Below are positions 50,011 to 62,930 of a stretch of 64,000 bases of DNA, piece by piece (positions within the stretch are counted from its first letter, which is position 1; each line of letters begins with the position of its first letter). The notes beneath the pieces were generated by a model. That model did no database searches, was not told where the DNA came from, and was given only the letters and a program-made list of their open reading frames with translations. This DNA comes from Lepidonotus clava (Eukaryota > Annelida > Polychaeta > Phyllodocida > Polynoidae): positions 36,069,795 to 36,133,794 of the forward strand of contig OW387150.1 in assembly GCA_936440205.1 (NCBI GenBank), written 5' to 3'. A program made the translations under genes and the position numbers.

Positions 50011-51957
50011 TATATATATATAACTTACGTAAATAGAGTGAGTCATTCATGAAAATTCAGAAATCACTACTAACACCCTCATCAATTTCTAGCATCTTAA
50101 ATACATCCCTAAACAAAATATATACTATTTTCTAATATTTTTTAGAATATTGTTCATCAAAACAACTCAGGGTAGGGCCAAAATATCAAAATTGGTCGGG
50201 CTACCTGACCACAACTTTTTTGTTGTAAGGCCTTAAGAGGGGAGGGAGGGGAGGGAGGGAGGGGTGGCTGATGGAGTGGGGGAGTTGGGGAGTGGGGGAG
50301 GGGGGGGGGCTGATAGAATGGGGTCGGCGGGGGATTGGGAGGTGGGGAGGGGGCCCAGGTCTCATTAGTGGTGCCGGGCCAGACCCCCGTCTCCAGAGAA
50401 GTCATCTGTTACTGATCCCTTCTGGTCCCGCTGGTCGTTTGTAAACCGAGCGGTCCCTCGATCCAAGTTTGTACCTTAGGCCTTAGGCTGTTTGCTGTAT
50501 ACGACGCAACGTACTACCTTTGTACAGCTGGTTTATGGATCATAATGCACCATGGCTTGAGAAATTGTTTTGGCATCTGATTGCTCAGATCATGCAGTTG
50601 AACAGAGATGCCACTCCAGACTGATGAAAGAGTAGGAAAAGTATATTTAATGAACATGAAAGGCCCGCCAATTATTATATCATGCCCCCTACCCCCTACC
50701 CCCCCCCCCCCCACACACACACACCAGCTGGCCACTCCCGTTTGTTGACACCTGGACAGGTGTTGAGGGGAGGGGGGCACCCTTAGGGGGTAGGTTCACA
50801 CAAAGATTCCACATTCTCTTAGTTTTCAGGTGTATGTCTTTTCTTTTTTTTTGCTTATATGTGTACAGACAAAGCAAAGAGAGTTGTTTTGAACGGATTT
50901 ACAGCCATATCTCCCACAACCCCTTTGGCAATGAGCAATCAAAACTAGGCCCAAAAAAATCTGCATCCAGCTTTCAATCCTAAAATAAAATTGGGTTCAA
51001 CTGCACAATGATACACTTGGTGTTCATTTTAGCCATTCTAATTATTTTTCTTTCTTATATTTTTTTGGCCCTAGGTCGAGTACCCCCCCCCCCCCCCCCT
51101 CCTTCCCCTACACCTTCCAGTGAAGACCAGATGCAGGCTGGTGCAAGGCCCCGTGGGAGGGAAGGTGGAGAGGGGGGAGGTGAAATTCCCACTAATTGGG
51201 TTATAATGCCGTCACGCAGCGTCCCCTGATGCCGTCCTGCAGCAGTCCCAACATGGCCCCTGCCCGCCACGTGCCGCTAGGGGTCGCCACCACAGGGCAA
51301 GTGGGCTATTGTTATTGTTTATGTTGACAGTGAGGCTTATAACATCCAACTTGCTACTAACATGTTTCTAAGCGTTAGACCCGACCTCACCCAGGTCACT
51401 TCAAAAGGGAGGCAACTCCGGGTGTGTGGTTTTTTGTGTGTGTGTGTGCGTGTGTTTTTTTTGTTTTTTATAGATTTTCTACATTTCAGGATAAAAAAGA
51501 AATCTCAAAGAACGTTTTTGAAATTTTGAATAAGATGGTCCTGTGTAAAATTTTGGCCATTTTAGTGCACATCTTAGCCAGAATGATCCACTTAAATATT
51601 CAAATTTGGCAAATTTACTGTGAAATAATTCGCTGACGAGCGGTAAGCGCGACCCCAGAAAATATATACAACAACAAAAATTCTAAATATTTTAGTTGTA
51701 TTCTGACCAACGGCTCTACCTATATAGTTATTTCACTTGGTCCCTGGTGCTCTTTTACTCCAACATGGAGTTTCCCACTGGGAGGAATCTGATGGTGGGA
51801 GGTGGGGACTTATTAGATTACTGCTGGTCATTTAGACGTGATTCAGCCGTCAAACCCCACCGGGCCCAGTCAGGGGTGGATTGGGTTACTACAACTCTAA
51901 ATACTGCCAGGGTGTATACACTGATTCCGTGTAACTACATGTAACGCCTGGTAACAG

Positions 51958-52027
51958 GGAGTGACCTCAGATGACCCCAGTTGACCTCAGGTGACCCTAG
52001 ATGACCCCGGATGACCCTGGGTGACCC
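51958..52027 (+). repeat. TGACC(C/T)CAGA microsatellite
   Basis: Seven imperfect decamer-like copies around GATGACCCC and GGTGACC. Confidence 0.7.
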
Positions 52028-55000
52028 GTCCAAAAATCCCCCCATCATCCATAGAGTATTGAATACACTATATAACTGAAAGTGAAAGACTCTCAATCTG
52101 TTTTGGTTTCGTTTTCCTGACCCCATGCCATGTGACAAAGTGATCTCATTTCATGTTTTCACTATCAATAACATGTCTATGTCTAAAAATGATTTTTGAA
52201 TGCGGCCGAGGCAAAGGCTTAGTTGATTTTTTTTCCCACTTTTGTTAGAGCAGCTGAGCTAGGTTACTACTCAAATATTTGCACTAGCGCGGATAGTAAA
52301 ACTGTACCAGATCAAAACATACTATAGACGTTTAAATATTCTACATGAAGTATTGAACATTAGATGAATATCTGATAAAGGGGTAATGAAGGTTATTTTA
52401 ACACAAATAGCAGAGCCTATAATACCCTTAGTTACCTGTGGCCTGACCCGAATCTTTCAGTCTGAGTCCTGCTCTATCAAACTTTTCTAGAAGCTCATCC
52501 ATGTCGTCAACACTAAATGTTACTGAGCTGTGTTGGAGCTAGTATTCCTATTTCCTGAGGTTTATATCAAAAGCTATCAAGCCTCGAAAGGGTCAGAATA
52601 ACCCGGCCTTACTACGGTGAATCAACACCACTTCGACCAGACACTGCAGATAATAAACCCAGATTGCACAACTTTTAAACATGTTAGTGTCTGAGTAATG
52701 CAGTTTCAACCCAGACTGAAACATACACTTAGTAGAAAAAAACAACTAAGGCTCAAAAGTATCGGACTTCCCCACTCGTTCCACAATGAATCACTTCAAT
52801 TTAATTCTCTTGGCGGGATTAGAATGACTGCTGCCTTGCTGAAATGCACAATTTCAAATTTGAAGAAATTGGGGAATCCCCTCAACTTTGGATATAAGTT
52901 AGAATCCTTACTACCATGATAATTCAAGTCCCAATTAAATTTATATGTACGTGTATTCATTGTATTGTCAAAGCATTGTGGTCATGGCCTCTCTAGAATA
53001 CCAACCACACTCGGACCATTATAAAACACGACTATAAATAATTTGTGTCATTTTTTGTGTTTTTTTGTCACACACTAAAACGTGATCTTAAAACTAGACG
53101 TACATGTTCCGGTACGACCAGTCCTGGACAAACCAGACCTGTATTTGTTACTGTTTTCGTGATGGGCCAACAACAATGCAATATCTGACGTCGGACTTGA
53201 GTGCCGACAATACATCAGTAAGCCTAATCGACAAGGCCAACCTGAAAAAAGTAACTAAACAACGTGGCTTTTTTGTGCTTTTTTCCCCCCTCCCCCCCCC
53301 CCCCCCCCTTTTTTTTTTTGCTATTTTTGTCAGGGTTTTATATTAATCTTTAAAAAAATATGGAAAAACATATGGAAAATAACAGTCAGTTATTATCCGA
53401 AAAAAAATGATTTTTCAAGCCTGGCCCTTGATCTGCGAAACACGTCGGAGAAATCGACGTAGTACCATAATGGCATTCAGAATACAGTAGTTCAGGTTGG
53501 TTATAAGTTATAGTCCGACACGCGTGTAGCCTGTGTCCTATGGTGGCTGGCGCCGCTGGCATGTTGGGCCTAATGACCACATGACTTAGTGGTCTTTTTT
53601 TTGTACCCTCTAAGCGGCTGACTTCACTACCCGGCCACAGCGTTAGGCACTGACCCAGAGACGGGCCAGGGACTTACCTTTTTTACCGGCATATGTCGTA
53701 TTAGGTCACCTCGGATAAGGACAATGCTAACTCGCAGCTAAGCTGAGCTTTTATCTTATTCTGGTATACCTACTTTGACTGATATATTTAAGGGAGAAAA
53801 AGATGTACGTCAAAGACTTCATTAAATACATTTGATAGACCCATTGATATTACCAATAAATGATGAGAAATAAATCTAAACAATAAAATATATTCTGAAC
53901 AAATAATTCAAAATAAACTGGAAAATGGTCTTCCATGACCTCATCGTTTAACCTTCCGTAGGTTCGCTAGTACCAGTCAGCCTATCCAAATAGAGCTGAG
54001 CTTTAGACCAGGAACCAGTAGTCTGTAGCAGTCAGACCCACTGTTTCCCAAAGTGATGTAAGAGTTAAGTAGGTCAGGGACGGACTAAGGAACCAGCAGC
54101 CTGAGTGACAACATCCGGGCTTTTTGCTGCCCTGGAGGCTCGCTCCAGGGGCTACTGAGGGGAAGCTCTGATTACAAACGATCGTATAATAACAATCTTC
54201 ACTACTGGTGATTATCTAATGTTATAATAGACCTAGGAATAAAGACTGAAACTTTAATCATTTGTAATGATAAAAGTACAATTATTATCAGCCTCTCACG
54301 ATTGTACCAAATCTACAGTCTCTTCATAGATAGAGAAAGCTGCTACCACCTGCATATTTCTATTATTTAGGATTCTTCATTAATTTAAGAAAATAATTCA
54401 AGATAGATTGTCCTACAATAAACAAGAAATGTCCAACTCGTTAAAATTCTGTTCATCTGATTAAAAAACAGAAAAACTTAAATGCCTCAACCTGTTAAAA
54501 TTCCCGTCGGACTACAAACTAGGCTCTAATCGTCTTGGCCTAGATTAGAGCACTCTGTCCTTAATAGCTGACGTCAAAAAATCAATCAAGTCTCGGCAGG
54601 GGGAGGTAATATGAGATACGTGGGTCGGGACTGAGGATCCAAGACCTAATCAACTCACGTCTGAATGATGGCTACTATCTGCACGAGGGGCATTCCTGGC
54701 TCTAAATGGGTGAATTCTAAACTAATTTAAATTTGGTACTGAAAAGAATACTTTGGGATCTCAGTTAATTGCTCTTTCTCAATCTAGATAACGAACCAAA
54801 TCTGTCGAATTTACTTAAAGTTTCATCCAATTCAATACTTTTTCGTCCACATCCCTCAGCCAAAGGTACCTACACTGTGGGGGAATGCCTATTTAACTTG
54901 TAGGGTAAATCTGAGAAAGGTTATTTCCCCAAGGTGCAAAAAGTTCACACCAGACGTGAAACCAGATCGTTCTCTCCGACCCAGCTAACCAATAGCTCCC

Positions 55001-55215
55001 ATTTCTTATCCCCATCTCATTTCCCTTCACAGCCACACAAAAGCAATTTAACAGGGACTTTCACAAGATTTTCTTTTTCCTTTTCTTCTCCATTTGTGTG
55101 TAAAGTGCCGTGTGTCAGGTGATGACCTGAACAAGGATCCCTCAGTAGTCGGTGATCACCGTCTACGACCCAACAACTTTCATTTGGTAGTCCGTCTCAA
55201 TGTGGGGTTCACAGT

Positions 55216-55561
55216 ACAGAGTGAGTGAGTGTTGGGTGTTATACGCCATACCAACAGCCAGGGTCATTTTCACAGCGAAAAGCAGTTGGGACAAATTCAG
55301 TCTTTGGTAATCGAATCTATGAGATGAATTTTGTTTTCAGGCTAGGCTCATTTATGAGATGAAGGTAACAGGATGGGCAAACAGCAGGGGATCAAAACCT
55401 GGAAATCATGTTTGCTGTACCTCATCCCTTAGTGAACCACAGCACCAACTGGGAATTGAACCCAATGAACCACTTGGTCAGTGCAGGGTCCCCCCTATTG
55501 TCGCCTTATATGATCAGCAGGGGCTACTAGGGGCCTATTCTTACCCGGACCCCCACGGGGA
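55216..55561 (+). mobile_element. SINE-like element 'GTGAGTGAG...', copy 4, with 10-bp target duplication
   Basis: It has all family blocks. GGTTCACAGT lies at both ends (55206-55215 and 55562-55571). The B-box-like GGTTCAATTCC is on the minus strand. It lies in the proposed intron, inverted relative to the copy at 42 kb. Confidence 0.8.
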
Positions 55562-55571
55562 GGTTCACAGT

Positions 55572-58500
55572 TCATCACACATCCTGAGCACTGGTGTAGG
55601 TACTAACAACCTCTCTTCTATACCACCCGGGTATCCAGGCTATCTTTGGATCTTGATTTAAGATATAAAAAAAAATGACTCGCTTAAATTTGTGCTCAGA
55701 AACGGATATCATATCACGTATAAGCGTTTTCAATGTGTTGACTTGTGTTTTCAGTCCTTCTTCCCATTTAAACCATTTTTCTCAACTCACAGTATCACGA
55801 TAATCACCAATGGCCTAGATTAGTTTTCACCGAGGTGAGGCTTTAGTCACCGACACTTTTTTTTTTTTTTTTACTGGTTTAACTTTCATTTCTAAAGAAT
55901 GGTGGCTTCTAAATTGTGATCACTCCTAAATTGGGGTCAGAAACGGATATACATATCATCGATTTCAATCTGTGTGCCTTTTATCATGCTATCTCCCGTT
56001 TAAACCATTTTCATGATTCACCAATTGGCGACGTTGGAACCGTCATACAGCACAGATAGATGCATTGACGTGTAAACTACTGCTCCATTACGTCCTGATA
56101 AAAAGTCTGCCGTGCCCTGTATGGGGTCGGCCAAGTGGAGCGATCTCTGCTCATCCTCATACAATAAGGTACAGAATTGGGCCCATCATTCGCTGTGGCA
56201 CTGATGCTCGGCTATTCATTAGAGAACTTTGTCACTCAGTTATTGATAGCTCAAAATTAATAAATGTGTCCTTTCAATATTCAAATTATATGTGCGAGGT
56301 TTTGTGAATTGAGACCGATCCGTCAACTGTATACTGTATTACTATTAGTACCCTTACATCCTTTCAGGTTTACAGCATCAGCAATTATACCTGCAGCAGT
56401 ACTTAATGTACATCTGTAGCCTAATATGTTTGTTTGTTTGTTGGGGTAGTTTAACGTCCAGCCAATCCTTTGGGGTTCTTTTCATACTGCACAAGGTAAT
56501 GTTTTTAAGCTTTGTGTGATCATATCTATGATATGATTTAGGAGAAACCCGCCACCGTGTTCAATACCCTACTCTTTTCTACTACTACATCAACGCATTA
56601 ATAGCCTAACCCGATGCACAGTCTGGATTTGCACTTCCTTTGTATACATGAGTAACTAAATGCACCGATGTGCTTTAATGTGCATTGACGTCGGTAGTCT
56701 GAAAGGGCAAAATTCTTTCCCTAATACCCTATTACACTATTACAGATGACTGAATCCATACGCCGACCTCTTCCTATTTAATATATTCCCAGCCCAGTAC
56801 GTCTATAGCCCGGGGACTGACTGGAGCTTTAGAGAAGTCATGAAGATTATCCTCTCTATATTCTGATATAATTCTCAGTCTATACCCTGAAGGCATTATG
56901 GTGAACACTCTGTATATCGTGCGGGTGATAAACGCTACACTATGATGGCACCCAGACACAAAGCATAATATGGCCAACCTTAAAAAGAAATTTGTTTCCT
57001 GTTTACCGCCCGAGTGAGTTTTTTAGGGCCGACTGGAAACTTTTTTTTTAATTTTTAAATTTTCAGTTATAGCCTTACCAACAAAAAAAAAATGGAAAAA
57101 AAAAAAGATTTTCCGACCTCCCGACTGGGTATTTTTCTGGTGACCTGCTGGACAGGAAACAACTTTTTTTTAAAGGTTGGCCTATATACATCAAACATAG
57201 AGGCGCTCCTCCCCCTCCCTGTCCGACTCCTTCTCTATTATTACCCTAAAGGCATACTGAATTTCAGAACGCCATGTATAATCATATAATGCCGTATAAT
57301 CCCAAATGGCATTAGATCACTAGATGCTTCCTAATTCAGTATGTCCGAAATATTTGAAATAGTTCTGATTTACAGATTATATACTGACTTTTTATTGATA
57401 GCTCATTTAAATATTTCAGACATACTGATTCACTATCATTAAACTAGTGTAATCATACTTATTTCTATTGATTTACCGCTGGAATCCTACTGCTTCTGTA
57501 CTGATTTCACGCTGAATTTCTTCTGCTGTTGTTTTTTTCAGGGATGCTACACTATGACAGTACCAGACACAAAGTATTATATAGTCAAACATACAGAGTC
57601 CACCCATATCCCTACCCAACTCCCAGCCCCCATCGCCCCCACACTACCTCCGTATGCAGATATAACACCCAGGTCTCCGCATGGATGGGGTGGTCGATGT
57701 CTGACAGTAGGGCAGGGGTTGGGGGGAGATCGGTGAACGGGCGACGAGCCAAGACATCATCCCACTGATCGCCGTCGGGGCAGAAGAGGCCCCCCACCCC
57801 CCCCCCTCCCCCGCAAAGCCCCAGTGTGCCAGGGTCCGCATCCCCCATCTCTCCATGTCGGACTACAAGGGAATTATTTTCTGACATAGATATATATCCC
57901 TACTGAGACAAAAATAAAGAAAGACAAAAAAAACAACAGAAAATAAGTGGTTGTTTTTAACGTGTTGTTTTTTTTGTTAATATCATTCCAATTTAATGTG
58001 TTTAACTTTAGTTGCTTGGTTGCACAGGTTTATCAAAACGTAATCGGGTCTCTTACAGCTATGAAAAAAAACGTTCATTTTGGATCGTGGCCCATGAAGT
58101 AAAAAAAGATTTAGTAAAGCATTTAGTGATTTATATTGCCAATGAGAAATTCAGAAAATGACTTGCTAAACCTTCCTCTATTGTTATTGGAGTCAAAACA
58201 AGCAGGCACAACATTTCTAGAGAGGTTGCTTTCCTTTTTTTCTGAGTCTTCGTTTCATAGTTTCGATCGGGTATCAAACTGAATTAACATGAACATTTAA
58301 CCGTTGTGATAACACAACGTGACGTTAAAACTGACAGACTTAAAGGTTTAAGCAGAATCCAACACCCTAAACTCAATGACAATTGACGCGTTACAGAATT
58401 TCAGCACTACTATTCTCTATACAGAGACAGTGTCGTCCAGACTGTTTCGATTCACGCTGTGGGTGACACATTAAAAACTTGGCCGAGTAACAATCCATCC

Positions 58501-59640
58501 TTTTTTTATGTCGTCATGTTTCGACCAATATCCATCCATTCCAACCATACTGTTCCCTGCACAGCTAATCTAGTCCACTCTTGTTCTACTGACACCGTTA
58601 ACAGCCAAATAAAAACAAAATAACAGCCGTCCAACAACAAAAAATATCAGGCAGACTGCGGCGACGTACAGCCTCATTTCAATTGCGCCAGTTTAGGCTA
58701 AAATTATTTTTGATCATCTATCTGTAACTTAACGGTGATGCCAATAACCCAATAACTGTACCGCACCCCGCCCCCTCCGCAAAGCTGTAGTGTAGAAGAC
58801 TGAAGCACTGTCAGAATGCAGCATCTGCATCATGAACTACAAAGCGTCATGATGCTACCCTGGCATCCTAATCTGCAGGGGTGCCTTGGGGGTGGAGGGG
58901 AGGGGAAGGATCTAAAACGGGCCTCACCTTAACACGAAGTCGCCGACACAACCTGTTTTTTGTAGTTTTCGTGAAAAGAAATATAATATGAAACTCCGTA
59001 ATTATTCTTAGCCCTGCATTCCCAGGTAAGCTAACTGAAAAGCCTAGTGCATCCTAATCAACTCCACCTACGCCTTCTAGATCTGACCCTGCTCAAATCC
59101 TGACCCAGTCACTGAGCTGACCCAGTCACTGAGTCAGTGGTGTAGGTAGGAGGAGGCTGGGTCAATCTCACCCACTCACTGCAAGTCTGGAGTGGAGAGA
59201 TGGCTAGACAACAAATCGAAAGATAGCGCTGTCTCACCCCTGCATTTCTTAATCTTACTCTCCTTTCACTATGCTACGCCGATAAGACCAAGTACACTCC
59301 TGGTGATGTGAGTGCGGCGTAGTTGTAGGCGGGAGGTGGTCCAGGCTACTGGAGGAGAAGTAGGAGGGAGGAGGAGGATGCGGGGCAGATGCCGGCTGAG
59401 GCCCCGGAGGAGGAAGGAGGGAGGAGAAGCGAACAAAAACACCCCACTGTCAGAACACAACATCACCCCTTTCACCCAGATATCACGATCCATGCGGCCC
59501 CAAATTCCACATGCTGCTTTGATAATGTGTGTAGAATGCATAAAGGTTGGTTTAGTTGAAGTGGGACGCGTAATTTAGACACATCGGTGGAAAATCCGCC
59601 GATTTCCCCCAGCGTACGCTAAGATGCCCGGCCCAGTCGG
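55572..59640. other. Intronic, no exon recognised
   Basis: Contains a repeat monomer at 56429-56585 (GGGGTAGTTTAACGTCCAGCC..ACTGCACAAGGTAATG), T and A runs, and a C run near 57793. The frames at 57529-57887 and 59269-59578 have no family signature. The GC-rich 59320-59420 is purine-repeat rich. Confidence 0.5.
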
Positions 59641-59748
59641 CCATTTTGCTTCTGGGGAAGAAGACCGCTTCGCCAAACCCCATCGCTTCTCCCTCGCTCC
59701 AACCACACAAAATCAACCTGAAACCTACACAAAATGGTAGTTACTTAC

Positions 59749-59779
59749 TATTCATTGCTGCTAAGTCCTTGTTCGTCAT
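59749..59779 (-). CDS. ADARB1: Candidate first coding exon of the ADAR2-like gene (10 codons plus 1 base)
   Basis: On the minus strand an ATG with G at -3 opens MTNKDLAAMN and then meets a consensus donor (AATA|GTAAGT) in phase 1. This is the phase required by the acceptor of the dsRBD exon. The joined start reads [20 protein letters not shown]. As I recall it, human ADAR2 starts MDIEDEENMSSSSTDVKEN, so Met9 and V16-K17-E18-N19 fall at identical positions and the intron lies in the same place. An in-frame stop at 59839-59837 lies upstream, and this is the first in-frame ATG after it. Seen directly: start, donor, phase. Inferred: splicing across the 22-kb intron. A chance match is possible because the exon is short, but the phase, spacing and promoter context together make it likely. 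Confidence 0.7.
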
Positions 59780-60010
59780 GACGACGAGTGTGTGGGGTTG
59801 TGAATTTAGCGTATATTTCTCCTGTTCTGTCCCTTTTCACATGTGTGTGCGGCTCAGACTGTGCAGCAACACGAACTGTGACGTCACGGGAAGCGGGGTG
59901 CCCCGAGAGGCGTGACGTCATCAGACGGGGTGAGGCTCATGAAGTGAAATCCTACACCCAAAGTTGGAGTTTTTGGTTTCTCGATTTCATTGCTCGCGGC
60001 TGCTTTTAAT
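59780..60010 (-). promoter_or_regulatory. Candidate ADAR2 promoter and 5' UTR with twin CRE sites
   Basis: This CG-richer stretch lies directly upstream of the candidate start codon. It holds two perfect cAMP-response elements, TGACGTCA at 59879-59886 and 59913-59920, 34 bases apart, separated by a GC-rich spacer (GGGAAGCGGGGTGCCCCG). No TATA box is obvious near either. CRE palindromes are typical of CREB/ATF-bound animal promoters. The transcription start cannot be fixed from sequence. Confidence 0.5.
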
Positions 60011-60929
60011 TCAAGACGGAACTCTAGCCACTTCAGACTGATGTGAAGCAGGTTAATTTAGACATAAGAAAGTGGCGTCGGCCTATGAATTCCACACAAA
60101 GTGTGAAACGTTTAGGCATCTAGATCTAGATTCTAGGGCTAGGCAAAAAGCTATCAATGCCAATGGCCAGAGCCAAAAGAAAGCATGAGGAAATATGTGA
60201 TGGAAATTGAATTGAGCCTAAATGGAATTTAAAGACAAACTGCTAAATCTTTTAATTGTATTATTCATTATGGATAAAAAGTGAATTAAACTAGGCCTAA
60301 TTAATAAAAAAAAGATATTTGTGTTGAGGTAACACAGGTCGAAAAAGAAATAAGGTAGACTAGGTAGTCTCTAGGTCGATTTATTTTATTTTATTTTTCT
60401 TTTCTTTATTTGTTTATTTATTCTTTTTGCATTTTTTTGTTTTTTGCATATTTTTTTTATTATTATTATCATTTACACATTTTGACCAGAGCAGTCCAGA
60501 AAATAGAAAAAATAATACAAAAATTATCAAACAGTCTCTAAAACAAGTTTTAGCGTCTGAAACATAGGCCTATGTCCCAGGCATTTTTATGCTGTTCCAT
60601 GTTCATCTATTCAACTGTTAGATTTTAAAAGATTTGTGGGAAAAAAAAATCCTGAAAAAAATTTAGGGTAGGGCTCCAACGTTAGGGTAGGTCGGGTTGC
60701 CTGAATACAACATTTTTCTTTAGGCCTAACTTTTTACACTTAATTTGACCTCAATAATACACAGAAAAAAATGTAGACTATAGATAGGCCTAGGCCTAAC
60801 TTTGTTTATCTTTTATTCATTTATTTATTATTATAATTTTGCATATCATTATCTAATGCTGACTTATGTTTAAGTTCACATTTTGCACTGCATAGTATTG
60901 ACCCAATCCAAAATTAATTATGCCCTGGG
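60011..60929. other. Upstream of the ADAR2 candidate promoter; nothing recognised
   Basis: Very AT-rich (T-rich near 60380-60470). No frame above background. Confidence 0.6.
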
Positions 60930-61303
60930 AATTCTCCCAACCACAGATAGCGAATTTCTGTAGTTTTACCCGCAGGTTAGCCTTGATCAGAGTGCATGCT
61001 GGGAAATATGTTGACAAACCACAATGCTTTTAAATAGATCTATAGGAATTTTCAATAATTATTGCATTATTTGTGGTTTTACATAATGGACAACTAGTTT
61101 TGACTATTTTTTCATTTTATACCTGTTTATATCTGTATTATTTTTCAAGATAGTTTGAAAATTCATTCATAATACCCACATATATTGCAAATACTTGTAT
61201 ATTTTCTAAAGGGCTTCCTGTGTTTTTCTCTATAAAATTGGGGCCAAATTAACCTACAGGTTCCCTAAAATACTGAAAATCAGCTGTCCATGGTAGGGAC
61301 AAT
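60930..61303. mobile_element. TIR element 'TCTCCCTACCACGGATA', copy 2
   Basis: ATTCTCCCAACCACAGATAGC and the inverted CTGTCCATGGTAGGGACAAT are diverged ends. Inner AGAGTGCATGCTGGGAAAT and CCTACAGGTT match copy 1 in the same orientation. Confidence 0.7.
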
Positions 61304-61981
61304 CATGTACCTCAGGTACACTGAAAATACACCTAGTTAACTCCGTGGACTGGTTTATTTTCTGGCTCGTGGCTTCTGTATTTTATTCTGGTCGTGGTGT
61401 GCGTGGCAGGGGGCCAGGAACCCCCAGAGACCCCCCCCCCGCTCCCCCCCCCCCCCCTCTACCAGTCAGCCTCCAGTTGTTTATGTGTATTCCCCCCGCC
61501 TGGGGCTCAGGGGGGTCATTCCGTGAGATCCAACACCAATAGAGTCTTTTCTGGAATGCGCCACTTTATGAGAATTTTTTTTTATATAGAAAAAAATAGA
61601 AATATTAAGGAAGCCACCATGGGCCTATGTTAAGGGGCCTTCCATAAATGACGCCATGTTATTTTTGACCATTTTGACCCCCTCCCCTCCCCCTTCGTCA
61701 TGTTTTTACTCTTGGAATGTATAGGGGACTGAAACCCTCCATGGTTTCATTTATATAGATGGCCCCCAAGTGCAACATTATGTATTTGTTTGAACGTAGG
61801 GGCCTAAACAATGTTTCTACAATTATTGGCCAGATAAGTAATTCACAAAAAGTGTAAGATGATTTGGTATGACTATTAGCCTATGGTATTATGCATAAAA
61901 CATCTGGACCTGGTGTGTTTTCTTTTGTATTTTAGGCCTATAACAACTTTTCATTAATTTGCCATGCATGTGAGGTGTAGT
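61304..61981. other. No gene recognised; paired C runs
   Basis: C runs near 61430 and 61446 are separated by a few bases. The proline-rich plus frames at 61345-61633 are produced by these runs. Confidence 0.5.
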
Positions 61982-62355
61982 AATTCTCCCTACCACGGAT
62001 AGCTGATTTAAAGTATTTTAAGCACCTGCAGGTTAATTTTGGCAAATTCTGTCGACAAAAACTCATGAAAACTTAAAGAAAATATGTGAATATTTGCCGT
62101 ACTTCCATGTGTAATGAATACTTTCCAACCAACTCCAAAAATGAATAAAAACAAAAAACATATATACAAATAACATATGAAAAAAATAGTTGAAATTGAT
62201 GACCATCATTTTAAACCATAAATAATGCCATGATTAGTGAATTTTTCTATACTTAAGCCCTGTGGTTTATCAACATATTTTCCCATCATGCATTCTGATA
62301 TAGGTTAACCTGCAGGTCAAATTCAAGAAATTGGCTATCCGTGGTAGGGAGAATT
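61982..62355. mobile_element. TIR element 'TCTCCCTACCACGGATA', copy 3 (inverted to copy 2)
   Basis: It has a perfect 22-base inverted pair at its ends (61982-62003 and 62334-62355). The inner GCATGATGGGAAAATATGTTG-type blocks read in the opposite direction from copies 1 and 2. Confidence 0.85.
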
Positions 62356-62930
62356 GAAAACTCTGTATTCTTTCCTTACTGCAGTGCCCTCCACCCATGT
62401 AGACCTCTAACGTCCTTGCTGATGGGAGTTAAGGAGAGGCAGGTGGTGAGGGGGCAGATACATGACAGTATTTCCCTCTCCACCTCCTAGTTTGAAAATC
62501 CCAGATCCACCCTATAAAATCCTTGGTGGCTCCCCACCTGCAACCTCTGGCCATAGGGGAAAGGGGTGGGGGGTCACTGATTCTTTGAAAAATACTATAT
62601 ACCCACTGCCAAACTGCAGCCTCCACTTTTAATGCTTGAAGGCTCCTGAATTTTAGTTAACTGCCCCTGGTTTTTGATAGACAGAGATCAACACTTCGAA
62701 AAATCAGAGTGTCTCGATACCAGAAAAATAAGCAAACATTGCTTAGAAAAAGTTCTGCTAAAATTTCAGTAGTGTCTTTTTGTAATATATATAGTGACCA
62801 GAAAGGTTTCAAGTAGTTGCTCCTACATTGTTTTATGGGTGTAGTTCACCAGACTCCTTTTTTAATTGCCTAAAAAAAACCTCACTTTTGCATTCATTGA
62901 CCCGTGGGTCTGTTTCGCAGTGGGTACCAT

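Larger units (their letters stand above)
48841..55215. other. Intronic, no exon recognised; homopolymer-rich
   Basis: There are C or G runs near 49808 (G), 49867 (C), 50283 (G), 50700 (C), 51086 (C) and 53289 (C). A fragment of the hAT-like MITE (right half, about 49436-49526) ends TTAATTTCGGACACTG. Short palindromes and TGACC repeats are listed elsewhere. No frame here resembles a protein family. Confidence 0.5.
37613..59748 (-). other. Proposed intron 1 of the ADAR2-like gene (about 22 kb)
   Basis: The intron is bounded by the candidate donor at 59748 and the acceptor AG at 37614-37613, with a CT-rich tract and a possible branch point (TAATAAC or CTAAC) just before the acceptor. It holds two minisatellites, SINE and TIR-element copies in both orientations, degenerate satellites and many homopolymer C runs, all listed separately. 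I see no further exon of recognisable family in it. The stretches 37620-39060 and 39880-40590 are plain AT-rich sequence. Confidence 0.6.

Noticed and set aside
57655-57690. PCGD-coding bases on the minus strand, as in the ADAR zinc site
   Set aside because: The surrounding residues (PPHPCGDLGVISAYGG) do not match ADAR, and the position is upstream of the dsRBD exon in gene order.
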